DNA of 64,000 nt from Methylobacterium mesophilicum (GTDB taxonomy: Bacteria; Pseudomonadota; Alphaproteobacteria; Rhizobiales; Beijerinckiaceae). The notes below the pieces were generated by a model that was given only the letters and a program-made list of their open reading frames with translations, had not been told where the DNA came from and did not search any database. Made by a program: the position numbers and the translations under genes. How positions within the stretch are numbered: the stretch's first letter is position 1; every line of letters starts with the position of its first letter. The DNA lies in assembly GCF_022179445.1 (NCBI RefSeq), contig NZ_BPQU01000017.1:1-64000 (forward strand), read 5' to 3'. Below are positions 26,091 through 34,821 of this stretch, piece by piece.

Positions 26091-28493
26091 TCACCGCAGC
26101 TCGATGCGGCCGCCGACGGACCGGGCGCCCTCGGCCACCGCGCCCGGCGGAGCCGAGGGTGCCGCGGCCCGGTCGCCGGGCTTCCGGTCGGACTTCTGCG
26201 TGGCCTTGTCGGCGCCCGTTGCATCCGGCCGCGCGTCGCCCGCAGGCGCGCGTTCGACGGTGCGGAACAGGCCGTTCAGGCCGCCGATGACCTCGAAGGA
26301 GCGGCGCGAGAGCTTGCCGTAGGCGCTGGCATTCGGATCGATCGGGGCGGTGGGACCGCCGGACGCCTGCTGCTGGGCGGCCCGCGGGCTTTCCTTCAGG
26401 CCCGGCAAGCCCTTGATCTCGATGCCCTGGTGGGCCGGCTCCATCACGTCGTGCCAGAGCTGGGCGGGGAGCGAGCCGCCGGTCAGCTTGTTGGTCGAGG
26501 TGTGGTCGTCGTTCCCGAACCAGACCGCGCCGACGTAATTGCCGGTGTAGCCGACGAACCACGCATCCCGGTAGGCGTTCGTGGTGCCGGACTTGCCGGC
26601 GACCTTCACGCCCTCGAGCTGGGCGCGCTTGCCGGTCCCCTCCTCGACCACCTTGTTGAGCATGAAGTTCATGTCGGCGACGACCTGGGGCGGAAGCACC
26701 CGATCGGGCGCCTCGTCGGCGTGGCGGTAGATCACCTCGCCGGACGAGTTCTTCACCTCCATGGCCGCATAGGGCTTGGCCTTGTAGCCGCCGTTGGCGA
26801 ACACCGCGTAGCCGGCGGCCTGGTCGATCACCGTGACCTCGTCGGAACCGATCGGCATCGAGACGGTGTCGATCAGGTTCGAGGTGATGCCCATCTTGTG
26901 GGCCAGATCGGTGATCTTCGCGCGGCCGGCCTTCGCGGCGCGGGCCTCATGGCTGATGCCCATGGCCTTGCCGAGCGAGATCGAGATCTTGATCGGGATC
27001 GTGTTGATCGACTTCGCTACGGCGAGCCACATCGGCACCCGTCCGGCATAGGACCGGCCGTAATTCTGCGGGCACCAATTGCCGATGCAGACCGGGCTGT
27101 CGACCACCGCGGTCTCGGGCTTGAACAGCCCCGACAGGAGGGCGGCGGAGTAGACGTAGGGCTTGAACGACGAGCCGGGCTGGCGCAGCGCGTCGGTGGC
27201 GCGGTTGAACTGGCTCTCGCCGTAATCGGCGCCGCCGACCATGGCGCGCAACGCCCCGTCCGGGTCGAGGATGACCATCGCAGCCTCGTCGACGTCGAAG
27301 GCGTCGCCGGACTTGCGCAGGATGTCGGCCACGGCCTCGTCGGCCCGCTTCTGGATCGCGAGGTCGAGGGGTGTCTTGACCGTCAGGACGCGGTCGTTGC
27401 GGAGCTTGCCCGCATCGGCCATGGCCTTGATCTCGCCGAAGGCCCAGTCGAGGTAATAGTCGGCGGTGATGTCGCGGGTGCGGGTCACCGGGGTCGCCGG
27501 GTTGCGCAGGGCGGTCTGGATCTGCCCTTCCGTGACGAAGCCGGCCTCCACCATGTTGTGAAGCACGTCCGCGGCGCGGGCCCGGGCGGCGGGCAGGTTG
27601 ACGTGGGGCGCGTATTTCGTCGGCGCCTTGAACAGGCCCGCCAGCATGGCCGCCTCGGCCAGGCTGATGTCCTTGAGCGGCTTGCCGAAATAGTAATCCG
27701 CCGCCGCCACGGCGCCGAAGGTGCCGCCGCCCATATAGGCCCGGTCGAGATAGAGCTTCAGGATCTCGTTCTTGGTCAGGTGGCTCTCCAGCCACAGGGC
27801 CAGGAACGCCTCGTTGATTTTTCTTTCGAGCGAGCGCTCGTTCGTCAAAAAGAGATTCTTGGCGAGCTGCTGCGTGATCGAGGAGCCGCCCTGCGTTCCG
27901 CCGCCGCCGCGCGAGTTGTTGACCAGCGCCCGCAGGGTGCCGATCGGGTCGATGCCCCAGTGCTCGTAGAAGCGCCGGTCCTCGGTGGAGACCAACGCCT
28001 TGATCATGATGTCGGGAAACTCGTCGAGCTTGAGCGAGTCGTCGTGCTTGATGCCGCGCCGACCGACTTCGGTGCCGTACCGGTCGAGGAATGTGACGGC
28101 GAGATCTTGCTGCTTCAGCCAGTTCTCGCTGGTCAGCTGGAACGCGGGCTGCGCGAAGGCGAGCAGCAGCACCGCGCCGCCGGCCCCCAGGGTGACGGCC
28201 TCGCTGGTCAGGTCGAGGGCGATCCGCTTCCAGCCGTGGACGGCGAACCGGCTCATGACCCGCTGGAAGCGCTCGTAGGCCGCGCCGGTGGAGCGGCCGC
28301 TGTCGTAGAGGCCGGCATTGACCCAGGCATCGAACGCCAAAGCGGCGCGCTCGACGCGGATCTTGATCTCGGTGAGCGTCGGCAGGCGCACGTTGTCGGA
28401 CCCGGCTTGTCGAGCGCCTTCGCGGCGAGAAGGATCGAGCGCCCGCGCCGCGGGCATGGCACCCGCGGCCGAGACACCGCGCGGCGTTCCCAT
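26091..28493 (-). CDS. Penicillin-binding protein 1A family (bifunctional peptidoglycan synthase)
   Basis: An 800-residue class A PBP that polymerises glycan strands and cross-links peptides in the periplasm. After a cytoplasmic tail and a membrane helix (AVTLGAGGAVLLLAFAQPAF) comes the GT51 transglycosylase with EDRRFYEHWGIDPIGTLRA, GGSSITQQLAKNLFL and RKINEAFLALWLE. The transpeptidase domain has the SxxK serine in RQPGSSFKPYVY, the SxN motif in AKSINT and the KTG-like motif as GKSGTTNAYRDAWFVG. The C-terminal tail is disordered and rich in Ala, Pro and Lys. The ATG at 28493 gives MGTPRG. It heads an operon with two DUF genes and is divergent from ycgN. Confidence 0.93.
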   Translation of the reverse strand: MGTPRGVSAAGAMPAARALDPSRREGARQAGSDNVRLPTLTEIKIRVERAALAFDAWVNAGLYDSGRSTGAAYERFQRVMSRFAVHGWKRIALDLTSEAVTLGAGGAVLLLAFAQPAFQLTSENWLKQQDLAVTFLDRYGTEVGRRGIKHDDSLKLDEFPDIMIKALVSTEDRRFYEHWGIDPIGTLRALVNNSRGGGGTQGGSSITQQLAKNLFLTNERSLERKINEAFLALWLESHLTKNEILKLYLDRAYMGGGTFGAVAAADYYFGKPLKDISLAEAAMLAGLFKAPTKYAPHVNLPAARARAADVLHNMVEAGFVTEGQIQTALRNPATPVTRTRDITADYYLDWAFGEIKAMADAGKLRNDRVLTVKTPLDLAIQKRADEAVADILRKSGDAFDVDEAAMVILDPDGALRAMVGGADYGESQFNRATDALRQPGSSFKPYVYSAALLSGLFKPETAVVDSPVCIGNWCPQNYGRSYAGRVPMWLAVAKSINTIPIKISISLGKAMGISHEARAAKAGRAKITDLAHKMGITSNLIDTVSMPIGSDEVTVIDQAAGYAVFANGGYKAKPYAAMEVKNSSGEVIYRHADEAPDRVLPPQVVADMNFMLNKVVEEGTGKRAQLEGVKVAGKSGTTNAYRDAWFVGYTGNYVGAVWFGNDDHTSTNKLTGGSLPAQLWHDVMEPAHQGIEIKGLPGLKESPRAAQQQASGGPTAPIDPNASAYGKLSRRSFEVIGGLNGLFRTVERAPAGDARPDATGADKATQKSDRKPGDRAAAPSAPPGAVAEGARSVGGRIELR

Positions 28494-28619
28494 CCTTAGC
28501 AGGATCCGGAACGGTCGGCGAGGCTCTGCGCAGTCCCGTGATTCGCCGCAGGCCCGCCGGCTTGCCCGGCGGCGCGGGCTCGGGCAGAGACAGACAATTC
28601 CCGATCGCGAGATTGACCG

Positions 28620-29111
28620 ATGTCCAAGCCCGAGGCGCTGCGCCGCGGGGTCGCCGAGCCGTTCTGGCGGACCAAGACCCTCGAAGCCATGACGCCGTCC
28701 GAGTGGGAGAGCCTGTGCGACGGGTGCGGTCGGTGCTGCCTGATCAAGCTCGAGGACGACGAGACCGGCGAGGTCCACCACACCGATATCGGCTGCACCC
28801 TGCTCGACGGCCTGACCTGCCGCTGCCGCGACTACGCCCGCCGACAGAAGCGCGTGCCCGACTGCGTCCGCCTGACCCCGGAGGCGGTGCGGACGATCCC
28901 GTGGCTGCCGCCGACCTGCGGCTATCGGCTCGTCCGCGACGGCGAGCCGCTCTATCCGTGGCATCCCCTGGTCTCGGGCCGGGCCTCCAGCGTGCACGAG
29001 GCCGGCATCTCCATCCGGGGCCGGCTTGCCGGCAACGAGGAGGAGTTCTCCGACGACGAGTTGCCGGACCGGATCGTGGCCTGGCCGGGGGCGGATCCGG
29101 ACGAGCGCTGA
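28620..29111 (+). CDS. ycgN: YcgN-family cysteine cluster protein
   Basis: A 163-residue cytoplasmic protein of the YkgJ/YcgN family, thought to bind a metal or iron-sulfur centre. The cysteine cluster is clear: [18 protein letters not shown], then [17 protein letters not shown] and [11 protein letters not shown], with a further Cys in [19 protein letters not shown]. The length agrees with the E. coli protein. It is divergent from the PBP1A gene across 126 bp, a neighbourhood conserved in related bacteria. It converges with the anti-sigma factor gene with only 3 bp between stops. Confidence 0.92.
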   Translation: MSKPEALRRGVAEPFWRTKTLEAMTPSEWESLCDGCGRCCLIKLEDDETGEVHHTDIGCTLLDGLTCRCRDYARRQKRVPDCVRLTPEAVRTIPWLPPTCGYRLVRDGEPLYPWHPLVSGRASSVHEAGISIRGRLAGNEEEFSDDELPDRIVAWPGADPDER

Positions 29112-29114
29112 CGC

Positions 29115-29807
29115 TCAGCTCGAGTTGACACGGCTGCCGAGCAGCCGGCCGCCCGCGAGACCGTTGAGTCCGATCACGCCCAGCACCGCCACGGCATGGA
29201 TCAGCAGATCCGACGCGGTCGCGTCGTGCGGATGGAACGGCATCAAAAGAGCGGCCGCCGCCGCTGCGGCCGCGAGCCCGCCGAGTGCCGCGGTCAGGTT
29301 CGGCCGGAGCGGGCAGGCGCGGCGCAGCATCACGACGATCAGCACGGAAAGCGGCGCCGAGACGCAGACCAGGAAACTGAAGCAGCCGGCGACCTCCTGG
29401 GGATTCGGCCGATCGGTGCCGGGGGCGATCCAATCGCGCAGGCAGCCGAAGCCGCTCGCCCCGATCCAGAGGGCCAGGGCGGGGAGCGGCAGCAAGGCCC
29501 AGGCCCGGGAGCGGCCCGGGACGCTGGTGGCGAAGGCCGCGAACGCAGCGCCGGCCGCCGTCAGCACCGCCCCGAGCGCGGCGCAGGCGAGATCCGGCAC
29601 GCGCATCCTCAGCATGAAGCCGGTGGAGTCGATCCGGCTCGCCAGGACCAGCCCGACGATCAGGGCCGCTCCCAGCCACATGGCGGCGCGCAGGGCCGGA
29701 GAGGGCAGAGGCCGAACCGGCTCCAGGCCGATGGCGAGATCCTCGACCAGCCGGTCGTGGCGACTCAAAGCGTGCGGACCCGGGTCATGGCCGGCCAAGT
29801 CGGCCAT
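29115..29807 (-). CDS. NrsF-type (DUF1109) transmembrane anti-sigma factor
   Basis: A 230-residue inner-membrane protein with six predicted hydrophobic segments, among them AAMWLGAALIVGLVLA, LGAVLTAAGAAFAAFA, LLPLPALALWIGASGFGCLR and LLIHAVAVLGVIGLNGLAGG. The motifs GFGCLRDW and AGCFSFLVCVSAPL carry the conserved cysteines seen in NrsF proteins, which hold a SigF-type ECF factor at the membrane until a stress signal. The start codon overlaps the sigma factor stop by one base (TGATG), tying the pair together. Confidence 0.85.
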   Translation of the reverse strand: MADLAGHDPGPHALSRHDRLVEDLAIGLEPVRPLPSPALRAAMWLGAALIVGLVLASRIDSTGFMLRMRVPDLACAALGAVLTAAGAAFAAFATSVPGRSRAWALLPLPALALWIGASGFGCLRDWIAPGTDRPNPQEVAGCFSFLVCVSAPLSVLIVVMLRRACPLRPNLTAALGGLAAAAAAAALLMPFHPHDATASDLLIHAVAVLGVIGLNGLAGGRLLGSRVNSS

Positions 29808-30364
29808 CAGCGCCGCTCCTGCATCAGGTTGGCGCGCAGGGCCTTGAGAGCCCGGTGAAGGTTGACCTTGAGCGCGCCCTTGCTGCGCCCGGTCAGGGCT
29901 GCGGTCTCATCCAACGACAGCTCCCGCAGGCCGAGATGTTCCACGGCCTGCCGTTGCCCGTCCGGCAGCGAGGCGACCGCACGCGCCAGGGCCGCGGCGC
30001 GGTCACGCGCCTCCAGACCCTGGCCCGGCGCGGGACCGGGATCGGCCTCAGCCTCGTATGCAATCGGATCGTGAACCTCGCGGGGTCGGCGACCGGTTCG
30101 GCGCAGGCGATCGATCGCCCGCCGCTGGGTGATGGCGCGCAGCCACGGCAGGAACGGCCGCGCGGGATCGTAGCTCGCCCGAGCCCGATGCACGGTCATC
30201 AACGTGTCCTGGACGACGTCGTCCACGGCCTCGCCGCGCACGCCCTGCGCCCGGGCGATCGACGAGACCACCGGCAGGCACGCCTTGAGCAAGGCGCGAT
30301 ATGCGGCCGCGTCGCCACCCTGCGCCGCCGCCATCAGAGTGGCCAATTCACCTTCGAGCGCCAT
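29807..30364 (-). CDS. SigF-like ECF RNA polymerase sigma factor
   Basis: A 185-residue ECF sigma factor. Region 2 is AAYRALLKACLPVVSSIAR with VDDVVQDTLMTVHRARASYD and PFLPWLRAITQRRAIDRLRR. Region 4 is LPDGQRQAVEHLGLRELSLD with the helix-turn-helix ETAALTGRSKGALKVNLHRA. The ATG at 30364 has a ggcggag ribosome binding site; a 37-codon upstream extension is rejected. With the translationally coupled NrsF it forms the pair known from Caulobacter SigF/NrsF, which responds to heavy metals or oxidants. No SigF-type GTAACC promoter was spotted upstream. Confidence 0.88.
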   Translation of the reverse strand: MALEGELATLMAAAQGGDAAAYRALLKACLPVVSSIARAQGVRGEAVDDVVQDTLMTVHRARASYDPARPFLPWLRAITQRRAIDRLRRTGRRPREVHDPIAYEAEADPGPAPGQGLEARDRAAALARAVASLPDGQRQAVEHLGLRELSLDETAALTGRSKGALKVNLHRALKALRANLMQERR

Positions 30365-30471
30365 CCGGGCTCCGCCGCCGATCCATTCCCCGGCACGGCA
30401 GGAGTCTAGCGCGGGGATGGAGTCCCGCGCCAGGGCCCATCCGCATCCCGCGACGCCAGGCATCGCCAGCA

Positions 30472-31188
30472 TCATCGCGGCAACTCCGCGGCGCCGGCGA
30501 CGCGTTCGCCCAGGCGGGCCGCGCCCAGGATGCGGCCGTCGGTCGCCTGCAGCAGGAGAGCCGCCGTCTCACCCGCCGGCGCGGCAGCCTCGAACGTCGC
30601 AGAGGCGCCGGACCAAGCCCCGAGATCCCGGATCGAGCGGACGACGTTCGCCTGATCGAGGGTCCGCCCGGCATTCTCGCCGCGCAGGACTCGGCTGGTA
30701 TGGCTCGGATCGAAGCCGATCAGCAGGACCCGGCCCCTTCCGCTTCCGGCCCCGACCCGGGCGGCGAGACCGGCTCCATTACGGGACAGCGTCACCCGGA
30801 CGGCCGTCCCGGCACTCCGGGCCCGTGCCACGGCGGCCCGCAGGCCGGCCTCGTCGGAGCCGACCAGGGCCGCGCGTCCGTCGATGACGGCCTGCGGGGT
30901 GTAGTTCGAACTGCCCAACCGGGCCGCGTAATCAGCCTGCCGCTCGGTGGCGGCGGGCAGGGAGTAGGGGTCGCGCCAGTCGAGGTGGTTCCAGTAGGTG
31001 ACGTGGAAGGCCAGCGGCAGCACGTCCGCACCTTCCTGCGCGAGCCGCCCGATCAGCGCTTCGGCGGGCGGGCATGAGGAGCAGCTCTGCGAGGTGAAGA
31101 GTTCGACGACGACGGGCCGCTCGAGTGCCGCGGCTGGACGACCGGCGGCGAGCAACAGGGCGGCGGAGATCAACGCGACGACTTTCAT
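30472..31188 (-). CDS. DUF1223 (thioredoxin-fold) exported protein
   Basis: A 238-residue protein starting MKVVALISAALLLAAGRPAA, a signal peptide. The DUF1223 domain follows with the dithiol motif in ELFTSQSCSSCPPAEALIG, HVTYWNHLDWRDPYS and GSSNYTPQAVIDGRAALVGS. The family has a thioredoxin-like N-terminal fold and a beta C-terminal half; its function is not established. It lies just upstream of the SigF-like gene on the same strand (107-bp gap) and may belong to that stress locus. Confidence 0.82.
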   Translation of the reverse strand: MKVVALISAALLLAAGRPAAALERPVVVELFTSQSCSSCPPAEALIGRLAQEGADVLPLAFHVTYWNHLDWRDPYSLPAATERQADYAARLGSSNYTPQAVIDGRAALVGSDEAGLRAAVARARSAGTAVRVTLSRNGAGLAARVGAGSGRGRVLLIGFDPSHTSRVLRGENAGRTLDQANVVRSIRDLGAWSGASATFEAAAPAGETAALLLQATDGRILGAARLGERVAGAAELPR

Positions 31189-31259
31189 GGCCGGGCCTCT
31201 CGGCGCCGGCGGAAGATGCACGGCGCGTGACGGACCTTTCGGCGGCACGTCCGCGCCGG

Positions 31260-32045
31260 TTACGCCGGATCCAGTTCGAACCGCTCCACGTCCCGCAGCA
31301 GTTCCACGAACGCGGCGGCGCCATGATCGAGGGCCGCATGCCCGGCCTCGGCACTGCCCAGCCGGGCATCCCCCATGGCTCCGGACGGGTGCAGGTCGCC
31401 CGCCTTCCAGGCGAAGGCGGCTGGCCGGCCGGCGCGGAGATGGGTGAAATCCCGGATCATCGCGCGGTTGCGGGGCGGGAAATCCGCGATGCGGTCGGCC
31501 CGCACGAGGTCCGGCCGCAGGGCCAGCATCAGTGCGGTCTCGATGCCCCCGGCATGGATGCCGTAAGCGATCTCGTCAGCGGGAAACAGGCCGTCGGGAT
31601 AGCCGAACCGGGCCCAGGACGTCGTGACCGCGACCATGCCGAACCGCGCGCGCAGATCGCCGGCCACGAGATCGATGAGGGCGCTGTTGCCCCCATGGCT
31701 CGTGACGATCACCAGCTTGCGGCAGCCGGCGCGATGGATGGCGGCACCGATCCCGGTCCAGGCCGCCAGGGCCGTCCCGGTATCGAGTGAGAGCGTGCCT
31801 GGAAACGCATCGTGTTCGTCGGACTTGCCGATGGCCTGGACCGGCAGCAGCAGCACGTCGAGGTCGTCCGGCACACGCGTGCGCACGCGGTCGAGATAGC
31901 CGTCAGCGATGATCGCGTCGGTGCCGAGCGGGAGGTGCGGCCCATGCTGCTCGATGGCAGCCACCGGCAACACCGCGATCGCCCGCCGCAGGTCGCGCCG
32001 GTTGAGGTCGTCCGTCGTCAGATCGGACCAGCTTTGCGCCGCCAT
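31260..32045 (-). CDS. Creatininase-family amidohydrolase
   Basis: A 261-residue metal-dependent amide hydrolase of the creatininase fold. Diagnostic blocks are VLPVAAIEQHGPHLPLGTDA (Glu and His ligands), VIVTSHGGNSALIDLVAGD and YGIHAGGIETALMLALRPD (His and Glu). The start was set at MAAQSWSDL; upstream residues are low in similarity. Members hydrolyse creatinine, formamidopyrimidines, or process cofactor peptides, so the substrate is open. It is upstream of the DUF1223 gene on the same strand (71-bp gap). Confidence 0.88.
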   Translation of the reverse strand: MAAQSWSDLTTDDLNRRDLRRAIAVLPVAAIEQHGPHLPLGTDAIIADGYLDRVRTRVPDDLDVLLLPVQAIGKSDEHDAFPGTLSLDTGTALAAWTGIGAAIHRAGCRKLVIVTSHGGNSALIDLVAGDLRARFGMVAVTTSWARFGYPDGLFPADEIAYGIHAGGIETALMLALRPDLVRADRIADFPPRNRAMIRDFTHLRAGRPAAFAWKAGDLHPSGAMGDARLGSAEAGHAALDHGAAAFVELLRDVERFELDPA

Positions 32046-32160
32046 GTTTGGGCCGGAACTTTCCTTCGACGCCGCCCTCGGCATCGGGTTGCCGAGGGCG
32101 TCTAACCCGCCCGACCGAGGCGCGTCGATGGGCGCCGGACCGACCGGGGGCGGGAGCCGG

Positions 32161-32694
32161 TCAGGCGAACAGGGCGTCGATGTCGTTCTGGGACGGGGTT
32201 TCCTCGACGGCCTGGGGGCCGTTGAGGAGGAGGTCCTCCGCGCGGGCCCGGCGAGCCATCTCGGCCGGGTCGGTGGAGGATGCATCCCGGGCCTTCACGG
32301 CGCCGACGAAGCGGGCGAGCCGCTGTTCGAACAGCCGCAGGGCCTCCACGACCTTGGCGATGCGCTGGCCGGTGATGTCCTGGAAGGCACAGGCTTCGAA
32401 GATCGTGTTGATTCGCTCTTCGACGGCATCCCGGTAGCCAGGCCCGTCCGGGAGGCCGAGCATCGCCTCCGCGGCCTCCATGATCGTGTTGGTGGCCCCG
32501 GCGGTCGCGACGACGACGCTGCCGAGTTCCTCATGCGCCATGGGAATTCGGTCGCGGCTCATCTCGTTCGCCCGGAGAGCACCGATCTCCTCGCGCAAAT
32601 GGGCGATGTAATCCGCAATCTCGATCAACTCAGAGATCACGGCGTGCGGTTCACGGAACCGCATATCGGGCTGTCGCGCGGCGGCTGACGACAT
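32161..32694 (-). CDS. cheZ: CheZ-family protein phosphatase
   Basis: A 177-residue helical protein that would dephosphorylate a CheY-type regulator. The active-site region is FEACAFQDITGQRIAKVVEA, with the conserved Gln of the QD(I/L)TGQ motif. The C-terminus SQNDIDALFA resembles the short CheY-P-binding peptide of CheZ and FliM. The ATG at 32694 has an excellent ribosome binding site (aggaggag). A longer form beginning at 32805, overlapping the cheY stop as TGATG, would add a basic Pro/Lys-rich 37-residue N-terminus and cannot be excluded. It follows cheY directly. Confidence 0.85.
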   Translation of the reverse strand: MSSAAARQPDMRFREPHAVISELIEIADYIAHLREEIGALRANEMSRDRIPMAHEELGSVVVATAGATNTIMEAAEAMLGLPDGPGYRDAVEERINTIFEACAFQDITGQRIAKVVEALRLFEQRLARFVGAVKARDASSTDPAEMARRARAEDLLLNGPQAVEETPSQNDIDALFA

Positions 32695-32804
32695 GCTCTC
32701 CTCCTGGGATCGGCGACCGTCGATGCCGGCGGCATCGCTCTTGGGCGCCTTCCGGCGTGCCGGCGGCTTTGCCGGAGGGCGCGTTGGGCGTGCCACGGAA
32801 ATCA

Positions 32805-33188
32805 TCAGTTCCCGCAGACCGCCTCGATCTTGGACTTGAGCGTCGCCGCGTTGAACGGCTTGACGATATAATTGTTCACGCCGGCCTTCTTGGCGGCGAT
32901 GACGTTCTCGGTCTTCGATTCGGCGGTCACCATGATGAACGGCGTGGTCCGAAGGTTTTCGTCGGCCCGCACGTGCCGGAGCAGCTCGTAGCCGGTCATC
33001 GGCTCCATGTTCCAGTCGGAGATGACCAGGCCGTACTTGCGGTCCTTCAGGCGAGCCAGTGCTGCCGTACCATCCGAAGCGTCATCGACCTCTTCGAAGC
33101 CGAGCTGCTTCAATAGATTCCGAATGATTCGGACCATCGTCTGGTAATCGTCGACAACGAGGATCGGCATGCTCAGATCGAGAGCCAT
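32805..33188 (-). CDS. cheY: CheY-like response regulator
   Basis: A 127-residue single receiver domain. The acidic pocket is VVDDYQTM (Asp13, Asp14), the phosphorylation site is Asp58 in LVISDWNMEPMTGYEL, the switch Thr is Thr88 in FIMVTAESK, and the conserved Lys is Lys110 in YIVKPFNAATLKSKI. The SDWNMP-type motif is typical of chemotaxis CheY, and the adjacent cheZ gene supports that role. No receptor, CheA or flagellar genes are in the window, so this pair stands apart from a main chemotaxis operon. Confidence 0.9.
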   Translation of the reverse strand: MALDLSMPILVVDDYQTMVRIIRNLLKQLGFEEVDDASDGTAALARLKDRKYGLVISDWNMEPMTGYELLRHVRADENLRTTPFIMVTAESKTENVIAAKKAGVNNYIVKPFNAATLKSKIEAVCGN

Positions 33189-33484
33189 AGACCAACTGCT
33201 CCGTATTGCCCGGCGGGAAGCCGCGGCGGCTCCCGGAAAGATGAACGCTTCACTAACGCCGCAAAATAGCCGCGCTGCACAGCATTTAAAATAGGCCCGC
33301 CGCATTGCGAAGCCGTTAATCTGCGGGTGTGTCTTTCGCAGACCGCCCCTGCGTCGTCGCGGGGTAGGGGGTTCGCTTGACCCTCCGGGCTGCTTTGGGC
33401 AGGGTCCGGCGCCGTCGGGCCTGACGCGAACCGCGCAGGCGCCTCTTCTCATCCGACCCCTCCCGAGTCTCCGACCCCGAATCG

Positions 33485-34471
33485 ATGGCCTCAGGCGACC
33501 AACCGGCCATGCGGCCTTTCACGATTTGCGGCGTCGATACGCCGATCCCACCGGCCCTCGCCGGAGCGGTCGCGGCGATCGGCAATTTCGACGGCGTCCA
33601 TCGCGGCCACCGCGTGCTGGTCGAGAACGTCAGGACGGTGGCGCGCGAGGCCGGCCGGCCATCCGCGGTGCTGACCTTCGAGCCGCATCCGCGCGCTTAT
33701 TTCGCGCCCGATGCGCCGATGTTCCGCCTCACTTCGCTGGCGGCCAAGGAGATCGTGTTCGCGCATCTCGGCCTCGACGGGTTGGTCGTGCGCCGCTTCG
33801 ACGGGGCGCTTGCCGCCACGGGCGCCCGCGCCTTCGTGTTCGACTTCCTGAAAGGGTCTCTGGGGCTGTCCGGCGTGGTGGTCGGCCACGATTTCCATTT
33901 CGGGCGCAACCGCGAGGGCACGCCGGCGATCCTGGCCGAACTCTGCGACGAGGCCGGCCTGGGCTGCCGGATCGTCGAGCCCGTCGCCCTGGCAGGCGAG
34001 ACCGATCCGGTCTCGTCCAGCGCGATCCGGGCGGCTCTGGCCGGCGGCGACGTCGCCCGGGCCAACGCGCTGCTCGGCTACCGCTGGTTCGTGCTCGGCC
34101 AGGTCCGTCACGGCGACAAGCGCGGGCGCCAACTCGGCTTCCCGACCGCCAACGTGATGCTTCCCGATTGCGGGCTGGCCCACGGCATCTACGCGGTGCG
34201 CGCCCGCCTCGGCCCCGGCGAGATCCGCGACGGCGTGGCAAGCTACGGGCGCCGCCCGACCTTCGACGACGGCGCGCCACTCCTGGAAGTCTACCTGTTC
34301 GATTTCGCCGGAGACCTCTACGGACGGGAGATCGCCGTCGAATGCGTCGGCTACATCCGCGGAGAGGAGCGGTTCGACAGCGCCGAGGCGTTGATCGCAC
34401 GCATGCACGTCGATTCCGACGCGGCGCGGGCCCTACTGGCTACCGATACCGCCCCTTCAATGCTGACCTGA
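33485..34471 (+). CDS. ribF: Bifunctional riboflavin kinase/FAD synthetase
   Basis: A 328-residue enzyme converting riboflavin to FMN and then FAD. The N-terminal adenylyltransferase domain has AIGNFDGVHRGHRVLVE, FEPHPRAYFAP and VVGHDFHFGRNREGT, with SSSAIRAAL marking its end. The C-terminal kinase domain has GKVxHG-like LGQVRHGDKRGRQLGFPTAN, GIYAVRARL and GRRPTFDDGAPLLEVYLFDF. A second ATG (residue 9) is an alternative start. It is divergent from cheY across about 300 bp. Confidence 0.95.
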   Translation: MASGDQPAMRPFTICGVDTPIPPALAGAVAAIGNFDGVHRGHRVLVENVRTVAREAGRPSAVLTFEPHPRAYFAPDAPMFRLTSLAAKEIVFAHLGLDGLVVRRFDGALAATGARAFVFDFLKGSLGLSGVVVGHDFHFGRNREGTPAILAELCDEAGLGCRIVEPVALAGETDPVSSSAIRAALAGGDVARANALLGYRWFVLGQVRHGDKRGRQLGFPTANVMLPDCGLAHGIYAVRARLGPGEIRDGVASYGRRPTFDDGAPLLEVYLFDFAGDLYGREIAVECVGYIRGEERFDSAEALIARMHVDSDAARALLATDTAPSMLT

Positions 34472-34600
34472 CTCCGCAGCCGGCGTGCACCATTCCGGGC
34501 CTTATTTGCCGGCGTTCGGAAAAACGTGATGCGGATCAGACCGCTAGACCCCTGTCGGGGATCCGATATCTAAGATGGCAGGATCGATCAGGAGGCGGAT

Positions 34601-34819
34601 GTGCTGGGTCGCTACGAGCGCGGACATAACGGCGAGGCAGTCGTCCAGTATGGGGACGGCACCATGCGGGTGGTCAAGCCAGGCAGCTTCGTGCGCTGCG
34701 CGGTGACAGGCGACCCGATCCCGCTGGACGAGTTGCGCTACTGGAGCGCCACCCGACAGGAGGCCTACGTATCACCCGAGGCGATCCTGGCGCGGCTCAA
34801 GGAAACCGGGCGCCCGTAG
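34601..34819 (+). CDS. DUF2093 small conserved protein
   Basis: A 72-residue cytoplasmic protein with the DUF2093 pattern: EAVVQYGDGTMRVVKPGSFV, CAVTGDPIPLDELRYWS and RQEAYVSPEAILAR. The start is GTG preceded by aggaggcg. The family is limited to alphaproteobacteria and frequently borders lpxK, as here, where it converges with lpxK (2-bp gap). Its role is unknown. Confidence 0.85.
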   Translation: MLGRYERGHNGEAVVQYGDGTMRVVKPGSFVRCAVTGDPIPLDELRYWSATRQEAYVSPEAILARLKETGRP

Positions 34820-34821
34820 CG

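Noticed and set aside
25968..28499. 843-codon open frame on the + strand opposite PBP1A and DUF1214
   Set aside because: Shadow of the PBP1A gene, whose GT51 and transpeptidase motifs are complete on the other strand.
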